Source: Candidatus Gastranaerophilales bacterium (GTDB lineage: Bacteria; Cyanobacteriota; Vampirovibrionia; Gastranaerophilales; Gastranaerophilaceae). From it: 32,397 nucleotides of DNA. Made by a program: the position numbers and the translations under genes. Location: contig CALUQS010000024.1 of the NCBI GenBank assembly GCA_944322975.1, positions 1-32,397 on the forward strand, read 5' to 3'. Under the pieces are notes generated by a model. That model was not told the origin of the DNA and searched no databases. It saw nothing but the letters and a program-made list of their open reading frames with translations. This document shows, one piece after another, positions 1-9,341 of this stretch. Position 1 is the stretch's first letter. Each line of letters begins with the position of its first letter.

Positions 1-2288
1 ATGATTCTTACCGTCGTTTCTTAACAATGTTCGGCTCGGTAGCATGGGACATTGAAAGGATGAAGTTTGAAGAATACATTGATAAAATCAAAGCTGAAAA
101 AGGTTACAAACAAGACGTAGACCTTACTGCAGAAGATTGGAAATCTTTAATCGAACCTTACAAAGCATTGATTAAAGCAGAAACGGGCAAAGAATTCCCT
201 CAAGATCCGTTTGTACAGTTGGAAGAAGCTATTGAAGCGGTATTCCGTTCATGGAATATCCCCCGTGCTGTTGCATACAGAAACCATTACAAAATTGACC
301 ACAACTACGGTACTGCCGTAAACGTTCAAACAATGGTATTCGGCAACATGGGTGATGACTGTGCAACAGGGGTATCTTTTACAAGAAATCCGTCCACAGG
401 TGAAAACAAATTCTACGGCGAATATCTTACAAATGCTCAGGGTGAAGACGTTGTTGCAGGTATCAGAACACCTCATCCGATTGCAGACCTTGAAAAAGAA
501 ATGCCGGAACAGTACAAACAATATGTTGATATTGCAAAGAAACTAGAAGAAGGCTACAGAGATGTTCAGGATATGGAATTTACAATTGAAAGAGGCAAAC
601 TTTATATCTTGCAGACAAGAAACGGTAAAAGAACAGCTAAAGCTTCCGTAAGAATCGCAGTTGAAATGGCTGAAGAAGGTATTATCGATAAGGAAAGAGC
701 AATAGAACTTGTTGATCCGAACCAGTTGTATCAGGTTCTCTTGCCTGACTTTGACCCTGCTGCCAAAAAAGAAGCACACAAAATTGCCCAGGGTCTTGCA
801 GCTTCTCCGGGTGCTGCCGTAGGTAAAATCGTATTTGATACAGAAGAAGCCGCAGAAAGAGGCAAAAATGGCGAAAAAGTTATCCTTGTTCGTCTTGAAA
901 CATGCCCGGATGACATCCATGGTATGATTGCTTCTCAAGGTGTATTAACACTCAGAGGCGGTATGACATCTCACGCAGCAGTAGTTGCAAAAGGTATGGG
1001 TAAACCATGTGTTGCAGGCTGTGAAGATTTGAAAATCGATCTTAAAAACGGTACTTTAACAGACGGAAGCGGCAGAGTGTACCATGAAAACGATATTATT
1101 TCGTTAGACGGCGGTACAGGCGAAGTATTTGAAGGCTCAGTACATCTTATTCCGCCTACATTAGATGACAACTTTAAAAAACTCTTTGAATGGGTTAATG
1201 AAGTTAAACTCTTAAGCGTACGTGCTAACGCCGATACTCCTAATGATGTTGCAAAAGCTCTTGAAATGGGGGCAGAAGGCGTTGGTCTTTGCAGAACAGA
1301 ACATATGTTTATGGATCCTTCAAGATTGCCATGGGTTCAAAAAATGATTATCGCTGAAAACACCGAACAAAGAAAAGAAGCTTTAAGCCATTTATTACCA
1401 ATGCAATATCAAGACTTCTATAATATGTTTAAAGCTTTAGGCGACAAACCTATGACTATCCGTCTTTTAGACCCGCCGCTGCATGAATTCTTACCTTCTA
1501 AAGAAGAATTAATTGCAACAGTGGCTACTAAAAAAGCATTGAATCAGGATTACAAAAAGGATGAAGAAATGCTGCACCTCGTAGAAAACATGTCGGAATC
1601 CAACCCAATGATGGGCTTAAGAGGCTGCCGTCTTGGCCTTACATTCCCTGAAATCAATGAAATGCAGGTTAGAGCTATCTTCTATGCAGCTTGTGACTTG
1701 AAAAAAGAAGGTCTTGACGTAAAACCGGAAGTTATGATTCCGCTTGTAGGCCACGTAAACGAACTTAAAGAAGCAAAAGCAGTTTGCGAACGTGTTGCAA
1801 AAGAAGTTATGGCTGAAAAAGGCGTTTCTGTTGACTATATGATAGGTACAATGATAGAAATTCCTCGTGCTGCTTTAACGGCTGACCAGATTGCTGAATA
1901 TGCGGAATTCTTCTCCTTTGGTACAAATGACCTTACACAGATGACTTTCGGTTATTCAAGAGACGATGCGGAAGGTAAATTCCTGCAAAAATATGTAGAT
2001 AACAAAATCCTTCCTGCTAACCCGTTCCAGACACTGGATCAAGAAGGTGTCGGTCAGTTGATGAAGATTGCTCTTGATAAAGCATTATCTGTAAAACCGC
2101 ACCTTAAACGCGGTATCTGCGGCGAACACGGCGGCGATCCGGCTTCTGTTAAATTCTGCCACAGAATCGGTTTGAACTATGTATCTTGCTCTCCGTTCAG
2201 AGTTCCGCAGGCAAGACTTGCTGCTGCTCAGGCAGTAATTGAATTTAAACACAGCAAAGCGGAAGAAGGTACTTTAGGTTGTAAATAG
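1..2288 (+). CDS. ppdK: Pyruvate, phosphate dikinase (5'-truncated)
   Basis: PPDK interconverts pyruvate, ATP and phosphate with PEP, AMP and pyrophosphate in the cytosol. The gene enters from the left edge: the frame is open from base 3 (reading DSYRRFLTMFGSV), so the ATG at 27 is internal. About 760 of the usual ~875 residues are present; the first part of the ATP-grasp domain is missing. Counting from the Met at 27, the phosphohistidine swivel motif GGMTSHAAV carries the catalytic His at 316. The PEP/pyruvate-binding barrel follows with LCRTEHMFM, LLDPPLHEFLP, FSFGTNDLTQMTFGYSRDD and the Cys-containing CGEHGGDP near residue 697. All expected catalytic motifs in the visible part are intact. 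It is followed by its own terminator, so it probably ends a transcription unit. Confidence 0.97.
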   Translation, partial: DSYRRFLTMFGSVAWDIERMKFEEYIDKIKAEKGYKQDVDLTAEDWKSLIEPYKALIKAETGKEFPQDPFVQLEEAIEAVFRSWNIPRAVAYRNHYKIDHNYGTAVNVQTMVFGNMGDDCATGVSFTRNPSTGENKFYGEYLTNAQGEDVVAGIRTPHPIADLEKEMPEQYKQYVDIAKKLEEGYRDVQDMEFTIERGKLYILQTRNGKRTAKASVRIAVEMAEEGIIDKERAIELVDPNQLYQVLLPDFDPAAKKEAHKIAQGLAASPGAAVGKIVFDTEEAAERGKNGEKVILVRLETCPDDIHGMIASQGVLTLRGGMTSHAAVVAKGMGKPCVAGCEDLKIDLKNGTLTDGSGRVYHENDIISLDGGTGEVFEGSVHLIPPTLDDNFKKLFEWVNEVKLLSVRANADTPNDVAKALEMGAEGVGLCRTEHMFMDPSRLPWVQKMIIAENTEQRKEALSHLLPMQYQDFYNMFKALGDKPMTIRLLDPPLHEFLPSKEELIATVATKKALNQDYKKDEEMLHLVENMSESNPMMGLRGCRLGLTFPEINEMQVRAIFYAACDLKKEGLDVKPEVMIPLVGHVNELKEAKAVCERVAKEVMAEKGVSVDYMIGTMIEIPRAALTADQIAEYAEFFSFGTNDLTQMTFGYSRDDAEGKFLQKYVDNKILPANPFQTLDQEGVGQLMKIALDKALSVKPHLKRGICGEHGGDPASVKFCHRIGLNYVSCSPFRVPQARLAAAQAVIEFKHSKAEEGTLGCK

Positions 2289-2351
2289 CGGAGCTGAAGA
2301 GGAAATCAATATTTCTTCAAAAGCTATAGAGCGTATAATCTGGAATAAAAG

Positions 2352-2379
2352 ACCCGTGATTAATTTCACGGGTTTTTTG
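2352..2379 (+). terminator. Rho-independent terminator of ppdK
   Basis: ACCCGTGA (2352-2359) pairs perfectly with TCACGGGT (2366-2373) around a 6-nt loop, followed by a run of six T. It lies 64 nt after the ppdK stop codon. Confidence 0.9.
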
Positions 2380-2418
2380 TGTACATAAAAAACATTTGTT
2401 AAAGAGTGTGCTTTGGTG

Positions 2419-2489
2419 TATCAGAATTTATCAGAAGGTTTGTTAATGTACAAACAAATGCGGAATACACATAAGCATATTTGTTTGTA
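2419..2489. promoter_or_regulatory. Candidate operator cluster upstream of the YitT gene
   Basis: Two kinds of repeat are visible. TATCAGAA occurs at 2419-2426 and 2429-2436, one helical turn apart. TACAAACAAAT (2449-2459) and ATTTGTTTGTA (2479-2489) form a perfect 11-bp inverted repeat with a 19-nt loop. Both lie 70-140 nt upstream of the membrane protein start. The arrangement suggests binding by a dimeric regulator, but the regulator is not identified; the adjacent XRE protein is one candidate. Confidence 0.4.
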
Positions 2490-2520
2490 TCAAGAGTTTC
2501 AATTGACTAAATTAAAATAT

Positions 2521-2550
2521 TTGCAAAAAATTGATACCGCGTGATAATAT
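2521..2550 (+). promoter_or_regulatory. Promoter of the YitT gene, adjacent to its start codon
   Basis: TTGCAA (2521-2526) is separated by 18 nt from TAATAT (2545-2550). The -10 is preceded by TGA, forming an extended -10. Transcription would begin near 2557, next to the ATG at 2558, giving a nearly leaderless mRNA. No Shine-Dalgarno is present. Inference from sequence only. Confidence 0.5.
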
Positions 2551-2557
2551 TAAGATT

Positions 2558-3406
2558 ATGAAAAAAATTTTTATTAATCTGCTGATAATGACCCTTGGTG
2601 CACTCATTGCGGCATTTGCATTAGAATGTTTTTTAATTCCAAACAAAATTATTGACGGTGGTATTTTAGGTATTGCTATCATGACAAACTACAAAACAAA
2701 TTTTGCCTTAGGTTGGTGTATATTTCTTTTAAACCTGCCGTTTATATTTCTCGCGTTGAAAAAAATGGGCAAACTGTTTGTTGTCTTTACCTTTTATGCC
2801 GTAACAATACTTTCATTAGGCGTTTCTTTTATTCCTGTTTGGCTTGCACACAAGCATGTATCAGATCCGTTTCTGGCGTGTATATTTGGTGGATTGATAC
2901 TTGGTGCAGGCGTTGGGCTTGTGTTAAGAAGCAATGCCTCTTTAGACGGTACGGAAATTTTATCCATAAATCTGTCTAAAAAATGGGGATTTTCTGTCGG
3001 CGAGATAATAATGTTTTTCAATTTATTCATATTTACTGCAGCCGGCTTTGTATACAATGACTGGCGCAGTTCAATGTACTCTATGATATCTTATTTTATT
3101 GCCTACAGAGTTATTGATATTGTGTTGGAAGGTTTAAATGAATCAAAAGCTGTAAGAATTATTACAGAAAAACATACTGACATTGGCAATGCAATTATGG
3201 AAAGTTTTGATGTCAGTGTTACATACTTAAAAGCACGGGGCGGATATTCCGGTGCTGAAAAGAAAATTATATTCTGTGTAATAAACAGAATGGAAATAGC
3301 AAGACTTAAACAACTGGTTAAGTCTGTTGACGAATCTGCTTTTATTACAATAGAAAATGTCCATGAAGTTGATGGCGGACGTGTAAAAAAACACGAGTTG
3401 TACTAA
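2558..3406 (+). CDS. YitT family membrane protein (DUF2179 C-terminal domain)
   Basis: The 282-residue protein has about five or six hydrophobic segments in residues 1-200, with the YitT-type sequence FLIPNKIIDGGILGIAI near the first membrane helix and SLDGTEILS in the middle. A soluble C-terminal DUF2179-like domain follows (about residues 200-280, VSVTYLKARGGYSGAEKKIIFCV). Family members are inner-membrane proteins whose transport role is poorly defined. I chose the ATG at 2558. A TTG at 2531 extends the frame by nine residues but lies inside the predicted promoter and adds no family-like sequence. The gene overlaps the convergent XRE gene by 4 nt at the stop codons. Confidence 0.85.
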   Translation: MKKIFINLLIMTLGALIAAFALECFLIPNKIIDGGILGIAIMTNYKTNFALGWCIFLLNLPFIFLALKKMGKLFVVFTFYAVTILSLGVSFIPVWLAHKHVSDPFLACIFGGLILGAGVGLVLRSNASLDGTEILSINLSKKWGFSVGEIIMFFNLFIFTAAGFVYNDWRSSMYSMISYFIAYRVIDIVLEGLNESKAVRIITEKHTDIGNAIMESFDVSVTYLKARGGYSGAEKKIIFCVINRMEIARLKQLVKSVDESAFITIENVHEVDGGRVKKHELY

Positions 3407-3654
3407 TACTCTTCTTCAGAATAATCTATATGTAATTGAACAATAATATTTTCTAAAGGAATTTCTAAACCTCGGGCGTATTTTATCAATGTTGTTAATT
3501 TTGTATCAACAAGCCCGTTTTCTATTCTGCTTACAGTGGCTGTTGTAAGGTCATTTTCGTATGCAAAAATGTTAAGAGAAATCCCTTTGCTTTCTCTTAA
3601 GGATTTTAGATAACTTCCTAATTTTTTTTTGACTGATGATTCGTTGAATTCCAT
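3403..3654 (-). CDS. Small XRE-family transcriptional regulator
   Basis: An 83-residue protein consisting almost entirely of one Cro/C1-type helix-turn-helix domain (about residues 10-68). It shows the family pattern LGSYLKSLRESKGIS, then TTATVSRIENG in the recognition-helix region, then TLIKYARGLEIPLENII. It has no sensor domain and an acidic end (DYSEEEY). It is probably a DNA-binding repressor; its target is unknown. The coding sequence ends within the stop region of the YitT gene (4-nt convergent overlap). The -10 box lies 7 nt before its ATG with no Shine-Dalgarno, so its mRNA may be leaderless. Confidence 0.85.
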   Translation of the reverse strand: MEFNESSVKKKLGSYLKSLRESKGISLNIFAYENDLTTATVSRIENGLVDTKLTTLIKYARGLEIPLENIIVQLHIDYSEEEY

Positions 3655-3661
3655 AGTTGTA

Positions 3662-3667
3662 ATTATA
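3662..3667 (-). promoter_or_regulatory. -10 box of the XRE gene, adjacent to its start codon
   Basis: The minus strand reads TATAAT, then 7 nt (TACAACT), then the ATG at 3654. No convincing -35 hexamer or Shine-Dalgarno is seen. The spacing puts transcription start at or one base before the start codon. Confidence 0.5.
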
Positions 3668-3742
3668 TTTATTTAAAAATTTAACATATTACATCTATGT
3701 AATTATTAATATATTTACCGTTTATCTAGAATTTACAAATTT

Positions 3743-3777
3743 TAATAAAAAACGAACCCGAATTATATTCGGGTTCG
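3743..3777 (-). terminator. Rho-independent terminator of groES-groEL
   Basis: CGAACCCGAA (3753-3762) and TTCGGGTTCG (3768-3777) form a perfect 10-bp stem with a 5-nt loop. On the minus strand it is followed by a T-rich tract (3752-3743). It lies 28 nt past the groEL stop. Confidence 0.92.
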
Positions 3778-3804
3778 CTTGGAATATTATTTATCAGGTT
3801 TTGA

Positions 3805-5604
<1,800 letters not shown>

Positions 5605-5671
5605 TTGGGAACGGTTGCACTCTGCGGGTTTCGAGTTCTCGAATCCCTTCGAGTTTCACACACCTTATTCT
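5605..5671 (-). repeat. 67-bp intergenic repeat, copy 2 (groES side)
   Basis: The second copy of the 67-bp repeat, one mismatch from copy 1. Its 5' end on the minus strand (AGAATAAG) includes the last codon and stop codon of groES. The same AGAATAAG precedes copy 1 although no gene ends there. So either the duplication captured the groES tail, or these bases belong to the element. Confidence 0.9.
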
Positions 5672-5952
5672 AATACGCCTAAGACATCTTTTACTGACAT
5701 GATTTTGAAGATATCTTCGCCAATTTTTACATCAGTGCCTGCGTATTTTGCAAATAATACTTTATCGCCGGTTTTGACTTCCATTTCTTCTCTTTTGCCG
5801 TCATCAAGAGTTTTTCCGGGGCCTACGGCAACAACTTCGCCTTTTTGAGGTTTTTCTTTTGCTGAATCAGGAATAAAAATTCCGCCGGAAGTTTGTTCTG
5901 TGTCTTCGATAACTTTGATAACAATTTTGTCACCTAACGGTCTTATTGACAT
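5665..5952 (-). CDS. groES: Co-chaperonin GroES (10 kDa, Hsp10)
   Basis: GroES is the heptameric lid of the GroEL folding chamber. The 95-residue protein has the standard length and motifs: an N-terminal RPLGDKIVIK segment, the mobile loop EDTEQTSGGIFIPDSAKEKPQKG, VVAVGPG, and the C-terminal VLFAKYAGTDVKIGEDIFKIM. The start at 5952 is supported by AAGGAGG 9 nt upstream. It is the first gene of the groES-groEL operon. No canonical CIRCE inverted repeat is visible upstream, so HrcA control is not evident here. Its last codons overlap copy 2 of the 67-bp repeat. Confidence 0.98.
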   Translation of the reverse strand: MSIRPLGDKIVIKVIEDTEQTSGGIFIPDSAKEKPQKGEVVAVGPGKTLDDGKREEMEVKTGDKVLFAKYAGTDVKIGEDIFKIMSVKDVLGVLE

Positions 5953-6019
5953 AATGTCCTCCTTTTCAAATTTTAAATATTAAAGTGTTAAAATTTTCAT
6001 AATAACTAACTTACTTTAC

Positions 6020-6048
6020 TTACTATTCTTTTATAGCATTTTATGCAA
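6020..6048 (-). promoter_or_regulatory. Candidate promoter of groES-groEL
   Basis: On the minus strand TTGCAT (6048-6043) is followed after 17 nt by TAGTAA (6025-6020). Transcription would start near 6013, giving a leader of about 60 nt before groES. No CIRCE element is seen between it and the gene. Confidence 0.45.
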
Positions 6049-6119
6049 AATTTTTTTTAAATATTAATGAAAAATTAATTATTTGATAATTATTTTGAAT
6101 TGTAAATGTAATATCTTGA

Positions 6120-6149
6120 TTGACTATATAGAAAATAGAATGTTAGTAT
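6120..6149 (+). promoter_or_regulatory. Promoter of the HxlR-type regulator
   Basis: TTGACT (6120-6125), an 18-nt spacer, then TAGTAT (6144-6149). The start site would be near 6156, about 24 nt before the ATG at 6180. Confidence 0.6.
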
Positions 6150-6179
6150 AGGACAGAAACTATTAAACGGTTAAGAATT

Positions 6180-6530
6180 ATGGATGATGATATAAAAAAT
6201 TTACCGGACTGTCCTGTTGAAACTGTCTGGAGCCTGATAGGTAATAAGTGGAAAGTTTTTATAATAAGGGATTTACTTGCCGGAACAAAACGTTTTGGCG
6301 CGTTAAAAAAAGCGACAGGCGCGTCTCAAAAATCACTTGCGGCAAATTTGAGAGAAATGGAGGATGATGGACTTATAGAAAGAAAAGTTTTTTCTCAAAT
6401 TCCTCCGAAAGTTGAATATACACTCACCGATATAGGATATTCTTTAGGTTCTGTAATTGAGCCTATGGCACAATGGGGCAGTGCATATAAAGAATATTGC
6501 CGCTTGAAAATGAAAAGAAATAAAAATTAA
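6180..6530 (+). CDS. HxlR/MarR-like winged-helix transcriptional regulator
   Basis: The 116-residue protein matches the HxlR family over its full length. It has the N-terminal CPVETVWSLIGNKWKVFIIRD segment with the conserved Cys, KRFGALKKATGASQKSLAANLREMEDDGLIERK as the winged-helix core, and PPKVEYTLTDIGYSL as the wing. In several HxlR proteins the N-terminal Cys senses aldehyde or redox stress; whether this one does is inference. No target gene is evident: the downstream neighbour rmuC is convergent, with a 4-nt gap. No strong Shine-Dalgarno precedes the ATG. Confidence 0.9.
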   Translation: MDDDIKNLPDCPVETVWSLIGNKWKVFIIRDLLAGTKRFGALKKATGASQKSLAANLREMEDDGLIERKVFSQIPPKVEYTLTDIGYSLGSVIEPMAQWGSAYKEYCRLKMKRNKN

Positions 6531-6534
6531 TTTT

Positions 6535-7641
6535 TTATAGAAGGACTTCGTCTTTTGTTTCTACAATAGCAGGTTCAGGTATTTGTTTGCTGCTTTTAGC
6601 CCCTAGTTCTGTTAATCTTTCGCACTGACGTACAAGATTGTCACGGCCGGAGAGTTTTGTCATGGCTTTAGTAAGATTAGACTGAACGGTATTAAGGTCT
6701 TTAACCATATCAGCGAATTTATCCATCATTTTACCGGCAAGTGAGGCTATTTCTTGTGCGTTTTTGTTTTGTCTGTTTACCATATTAAAACTGTTTATTA
6801 TTTTGAGTGCTGCAAGCAAGGTTGAGGGAGAAACAGGCATGATTTTATTTTTCCAAGCGAGTTCCCACAGTTCATTATTATCGGCAAAAAGCATTGCATA
6901 ACAGCTTTCTACCGGAATAAACATAAGTACATACTCAGGAGAAACAAAATCTTCTATTTCAAAGTATTCTCTTTTTGCAAGTCCTGCAATATGAGTTTTT
7001 ACCGAGTCTTTAAACTGTTTAAGCGCAAATTGTGCATCTTGTTCATTTTGGGCGTTAATATATGCATCATAAGAGGCCAGCGAGGTTTTGGCATCGATAA
7101 ACACGGCCTTGTTTTCCGGCAAAAGTATAGTGGCATCTGGTTTTTTAGAGTCAAATCCCGCCTGAATCAGGTATTCTTCACCTTTTCTTAATCCGGAAAG
7201 TTCCAGTACTTTTTCAAGAATCAATTCACCCCATTTGCCCTGTTTCATATTATCCCCTTTAAGAGCCGAGGCAAGGGTATTTGTGTCATTAGAAATTTTG
7301 GCTCCTGTCTGGATTACATCTTTTATGTGTAAATCAAGCTGTGCAAACTGTTGGTTGTTAAAAGTTGACTGTTTTTTTAGTTCTTCAAATTTTTCTTTAA
7401 ACGGTTCCAGAATTTCGTTTATTCTTTCTTTTGATGTGTTGGAAAAATCCTGTGTTGTTTCTTTAAAAATTCTGTTAGAAAGATTTTCAAACTGCAGCTG
7501 CATTTTTTCGTAAATATCACTGTAAGCTTTACTGATGGATTCGGCTTGATTTTTACTTATATTTTTCATAATAAAGTAAGTTATTAAACCGCCTGTTACA
7601 AGTCCGGTTAAAAATATAGCCGCTGCTGCAAGTATACTCAT
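6535..7641 (-). CDS. rmuC: DNA recombination protein RmuC
   Basis: RmuC proteins limit recombination at inverted repeats and have a nuclease-like fold; the mechanism is poorly known. The 368-residue protein has an N-terminal membrane anchor (about residues 4-24), a coiled-coil stretch (about 30-120), and the RmuC domain with KQGKWGELILEKVLELSGL and the acidic/Lys signature ENKAVFIDAKTSLASYDAY. PEYVLMFIPVESCYAM and the C-terminal helices complete the fold. The ATG at 7641 has GGGAGA upstream. The protein is shorter than E. coli RmuC, mainly at the coiled coil and C-terminus. It stands alone, convergent with the HxlR gene. Confidence 0.93.
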   Translation of the reverse strand: MSILAAAAIFLTGLVTGGLITYFIMKNISKNQAESISKAYSDIYEKMQLQFENLSNRIFKETTQDFSNTSKERINEILEPFKEKFEELKKQSTFNNQQFAQLDLHIKDVIQTGAKISNDTNTLASALKGDNMKQGKWGELILEKVLELSGLRKGEEYLIQAGFDSKKPDATILLPENKAVFIDAKTSLASYDAYINAQNEQDAQFALKQFKDSVKTHIAGLAKREYFEIEDFVSPEYVLMFIPVESCYAMLFADNNELWELAWKNKIMPVSPSTLLAALKIINSFNMVNRQNKNAQEIASLAGKMMDKFADMVKDLNTVQSNLTKAMTKLSGRDNLVRQCERLTELGAKSSKQIPEPAIVETKDEVLL

Positions 7642-7697
7642 GTTTTTCTCCCAGTATTTATTTACATTAAAGATTTTATCACAATATTGTAACGCGG

Positions 7698-7725
7698 TTG
7701 AGTTTTATAAAAAATGAAATATAAT
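7698..7725 (+). promoter_or_regulatory. Promoter of the 107-residue protein gene and tcdA
   Basis: TTGAGT (7698-7703), a 16-nt spacer, then TATAAT (7720-7725). The predicted start near 7732 leaves room for the GGGGAG ribosome binding site before the GTG at 7755. Confidence 0.65.
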
Positions 7726-7754
7726 ATTTGTATAGTCTGAAGGGGAGAAATATA

Positions 7755-8078
7755 GTGGAAAATAAACGCTGGTACGACAAACATAAAGAAACAAAACGCG
7801 CTCTTGATATGCTTAAATCACTGCCTCCCGAATTAAGGAAAAAGCTGTCTGATGACATAATAAATGTTGCCGGAGCAATAAAAACCGTGCACAGAGAAAA
7901 CAATACCGCTCCGTTGAGTATAGGGCTTGAAAGAGTCCTGGGGCTTTATCAAACAAACAAAGGCCGCCGCTGGTATGACAAACAGCATGATTTATCAACT
8001 GCCATAAAAACAGTTTCTACACTTCCGGAAAGTGATTATGTAAATATCATGGAAGGCATTTGCATGTCTTTGAAGTAG
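7755..8078 (+). CDS. Uncharacterised small protein with an internal RWYDK repeat
   Basis: I do not recognise a family. The start is set at GTG 7755 because GGGGAG lies 7 nt upstream; an in-frame TTG at 7728 overlaps the promoter region. The product is 107 residues, charged, helical in appearance, with no signal peptide or membrane segment. It carries a duplicated motif: RWYDK at residues 5-9 and again at 72-76, each followed at the same spacing by an Ala and an LP pair (LKSLPPE, VSTLPES). AIKTV also occurs twice (41-45, 83-87). It ends 7 nt before tcdA and is probably cotranscribed with it. Cytosolic location is inferred. Confidence 0.75.
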   Translation: MENKRWYDKHKETKRALDMLKSLPPELRKKLSDDIINVAGAIKTVHRENNTAPLSIGLERVLGLYQTNKGRRWYDKQHDLSTAIKTVSTLPESDYVNIMEGICMSLK

Positions 8079-8085
8079 GTTTAAG

Positions 8086-8847
8086 ATGAAAAATCCAAAG
8101 ACAGATTTCAGCCGGAACGAACTTATATGGGGAAAACAAAATCAGGCTTTGTTAAAGGGCAAAGTGGTATTTGTCTTCGGACTGGGCGGAGTAGGCGGTT
8201 TTGCACTGGAGGCACTTGCCCGCAGCGGGGTCGAAAATTTTACGATTATTGATTTTGATGAGGTATCAAATTCAAATATTAACAGGCAAATTATTGCACT
8301 AAATTCTACGGTCGGGTTAAAAAAAACAGATCTGTTTAAAAAAAGACTTACTGATATAAATCCTGAAATAAAAACAGAATGTATCTGTGATTTTTACTGT
8401 GAAAAATTAAGAGATAAAATTTTTACAATAAAACCTGACTATGTGATAGATGCAATAGACACTATGCGTTCAAAAATAGATTTGCTTGTATATTGCAAAG
8501 AGAATAATATTCCGGTAATTACATCAATGGGTGCAGGAAACAGATTCGACCCGACGCAGCTTTATATTACAGACATAAAAGATATTGAAAACAAAAAATG
8601 CACTTTTACAAAAAATGTGTTGTATCAGCTAAAAAAAAGAGGTGTTGACTCAGGTATAACAGCGGTATGCAGCAAGGAGACGCCTAAAGTTATGCAAAAG
8701 CTCTGTTCAACAGAAAATATCAAAACTCAGGCGGGTGAAACAATAGAATTTAGTAAAATAACTCCGGGTTCAACGCCTTTTGTACCTGCTGTTGCCGGTT
8801 ATTATATGGCATATTTTGTTATAAAAGAGTTTTTAAAAGATAATTGA
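8086..8847 (+). CDS. tcdA: tRNA threonylcarbamoyladenosine dehydratase TcdA (ThiF/E1-like)
   Basis: TcdA (CsdL) uses ATP to cyclise t6A37 of tRNAs to ct6A in the cytosol. The 253-residue protein has the E1/ThiF fold signatures: nucleotide-binding GLGGVG at residues 32-37, then ALARSGVENFTIIDFDEVSNSNINRQ, and DYVIDAIDTMRSK. SMGAGNRFDPTQLYITDI is characteristic of the TcdA subgroup rather than MoeB or ThiF. The C-terminus (GSTPFVPAVAGYYMA) is typical as well. It lies 7 nt after the RWYDK protein gene, with only a weak AGG as Shine-Dalgarno, which suggests coupled translation. Confidence 0.92.
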   Translation: MKNPKTDFSRNELIWGKQNQALLKGKVVFVFGLGGVGGFALEALARSGVENFTIIDFDEVSNSNINRQIIALNSTVGLKKTDLFKKRLTDINPEIKTECICDFYCEKLRDKIFTIKPDYVIDAIDTMRSKIDLLVYCKENNIPVITSMGAGNRFDPTQLYITDIKDIENKKCTFTKNVLYQLKKRGVDSGITAVCSKETPKVMQKLCSTENIKTQAGETIEFSKITPGSTPFVPAVAGYYMAYFVIKEFLKDN

Positions 8848-8895
8848 GGCGGTTTTTTTAATTTATGTTGCTTAAAAACCTTATGCTTTCTGGAT

Positions 8896-8924
8896 TTGAC
8901 GAAAATTTATAAATTTTTTAAAAT
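8896..8924 (+). promoter_or_regulatory. Housekeeping-type promoter of the anti-sigma/ECF/Spy cassette
   Basis: TTGACG (8896-8901), a 17-nt spacer and TAAAAT (8919-8924) match a sigma-70 promoter. The start site would be near 8931, about 50 nt before the anti-sigma gene. Confidence 0.6.
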
Positions 8925-8931
8925 AAAAAAT

Positions 8932-8956
8932 GAACAAAAAATTTTTTACATCGTTA
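8932..8956 (+). promoter_or_regulatory. Candidate ECF-type promoter (autoregulation)
   Basis: GAAC (8932-8935), a 16-nt AT-rich spacer and CGTTA (8952-8956) resemble ECF promoters, which typically have an AAC -35 core and a CGT-containing -10. It lies just upstream of an operon that encodes an ECF sigma factor, so autoactivation is plausible. It is the only copy seen here, so the call is tentative. Confidence 0.4.
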
Positions 8957-8980
8957 TATAAGATGTAAGGACAAAAAATA

Positions 8981-9337
8981 ATGAACGAAGAAAACAAAAA
9001 AACTTGTAACGGATATGAAGCAATGTATACCTTCTTAAGCGATGAGGACTTTAATGAACACCTCAAAGTTTGTGAAGAGTGTGCAAAAGAACATGCCAAA
9101 ATGCAGCGTGTATCTGATCTGATACAAGAAGCCAAACCGTATATCAAAGAAAAGCAAAAAAGACGCACTATTTTAAAAAGCGCTGCGGCAGTGTTTGTGG
9201 TAGCTTTTGCGACTTTGAGCATTCCTTTATGTATGACAGGTGTAAATGTGTATGACGACCTTGTTGCACAAAATACCTTAACAGCTCAGGAACTGGGACT
9301 TCCGGTTGATGAGTACGGTTTCCTCTACGTGGAATAA
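8981..9337 (+). CDS. Membrane-anchored anti-sigma factor (ZAS/zf-HC2 type)
   Basis: The 118-residue protein has the zinc anti-sigma motif H-x3-C-x2-C (His27, Cys31, Cys34), with Cys9 as a possible fourth ligand. A basic stretch (KEKQKRR) precedes a single membrane helix (about residues 66-84), and a short periplasmic tail follows. This is the layout of membrane anti-sigma factors that hold an ECF sigma factor on the cytoplasmic face. The ECF gene starts 4 nt downstream, which supports the pairing. The ATG at 8981 has AAGGA upstream. The order is anti-sigma first, sigma second, the reverse of many rpoE-rseA operons. Confidence 0.82.
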   Translation: MNEENKKTCNGYEAMYTFLSDEDFNEHLKVCEECAKEHAKMQRVSDLIQEAKPYIKEKQKRRTILKSAAAVFVVAFATLSIPLCMTGVNVYDDLVAQNTLTAQELGLPVDEYGFLYVE

Positions 9338-9341
9338 ATAG

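Noticed and set aside
543-938. Minus-strand frame inside ppdK
   Set aside because: It is a shadow of ppdK: low-complexity, Phe/Cys-rich translation with no motif.
2531-2557. TTG start for the YitT gene
   Set aside because: It lies between the predicted -35 and -10 boxes and adds nine residues with no family match; ATG 2558 is better.
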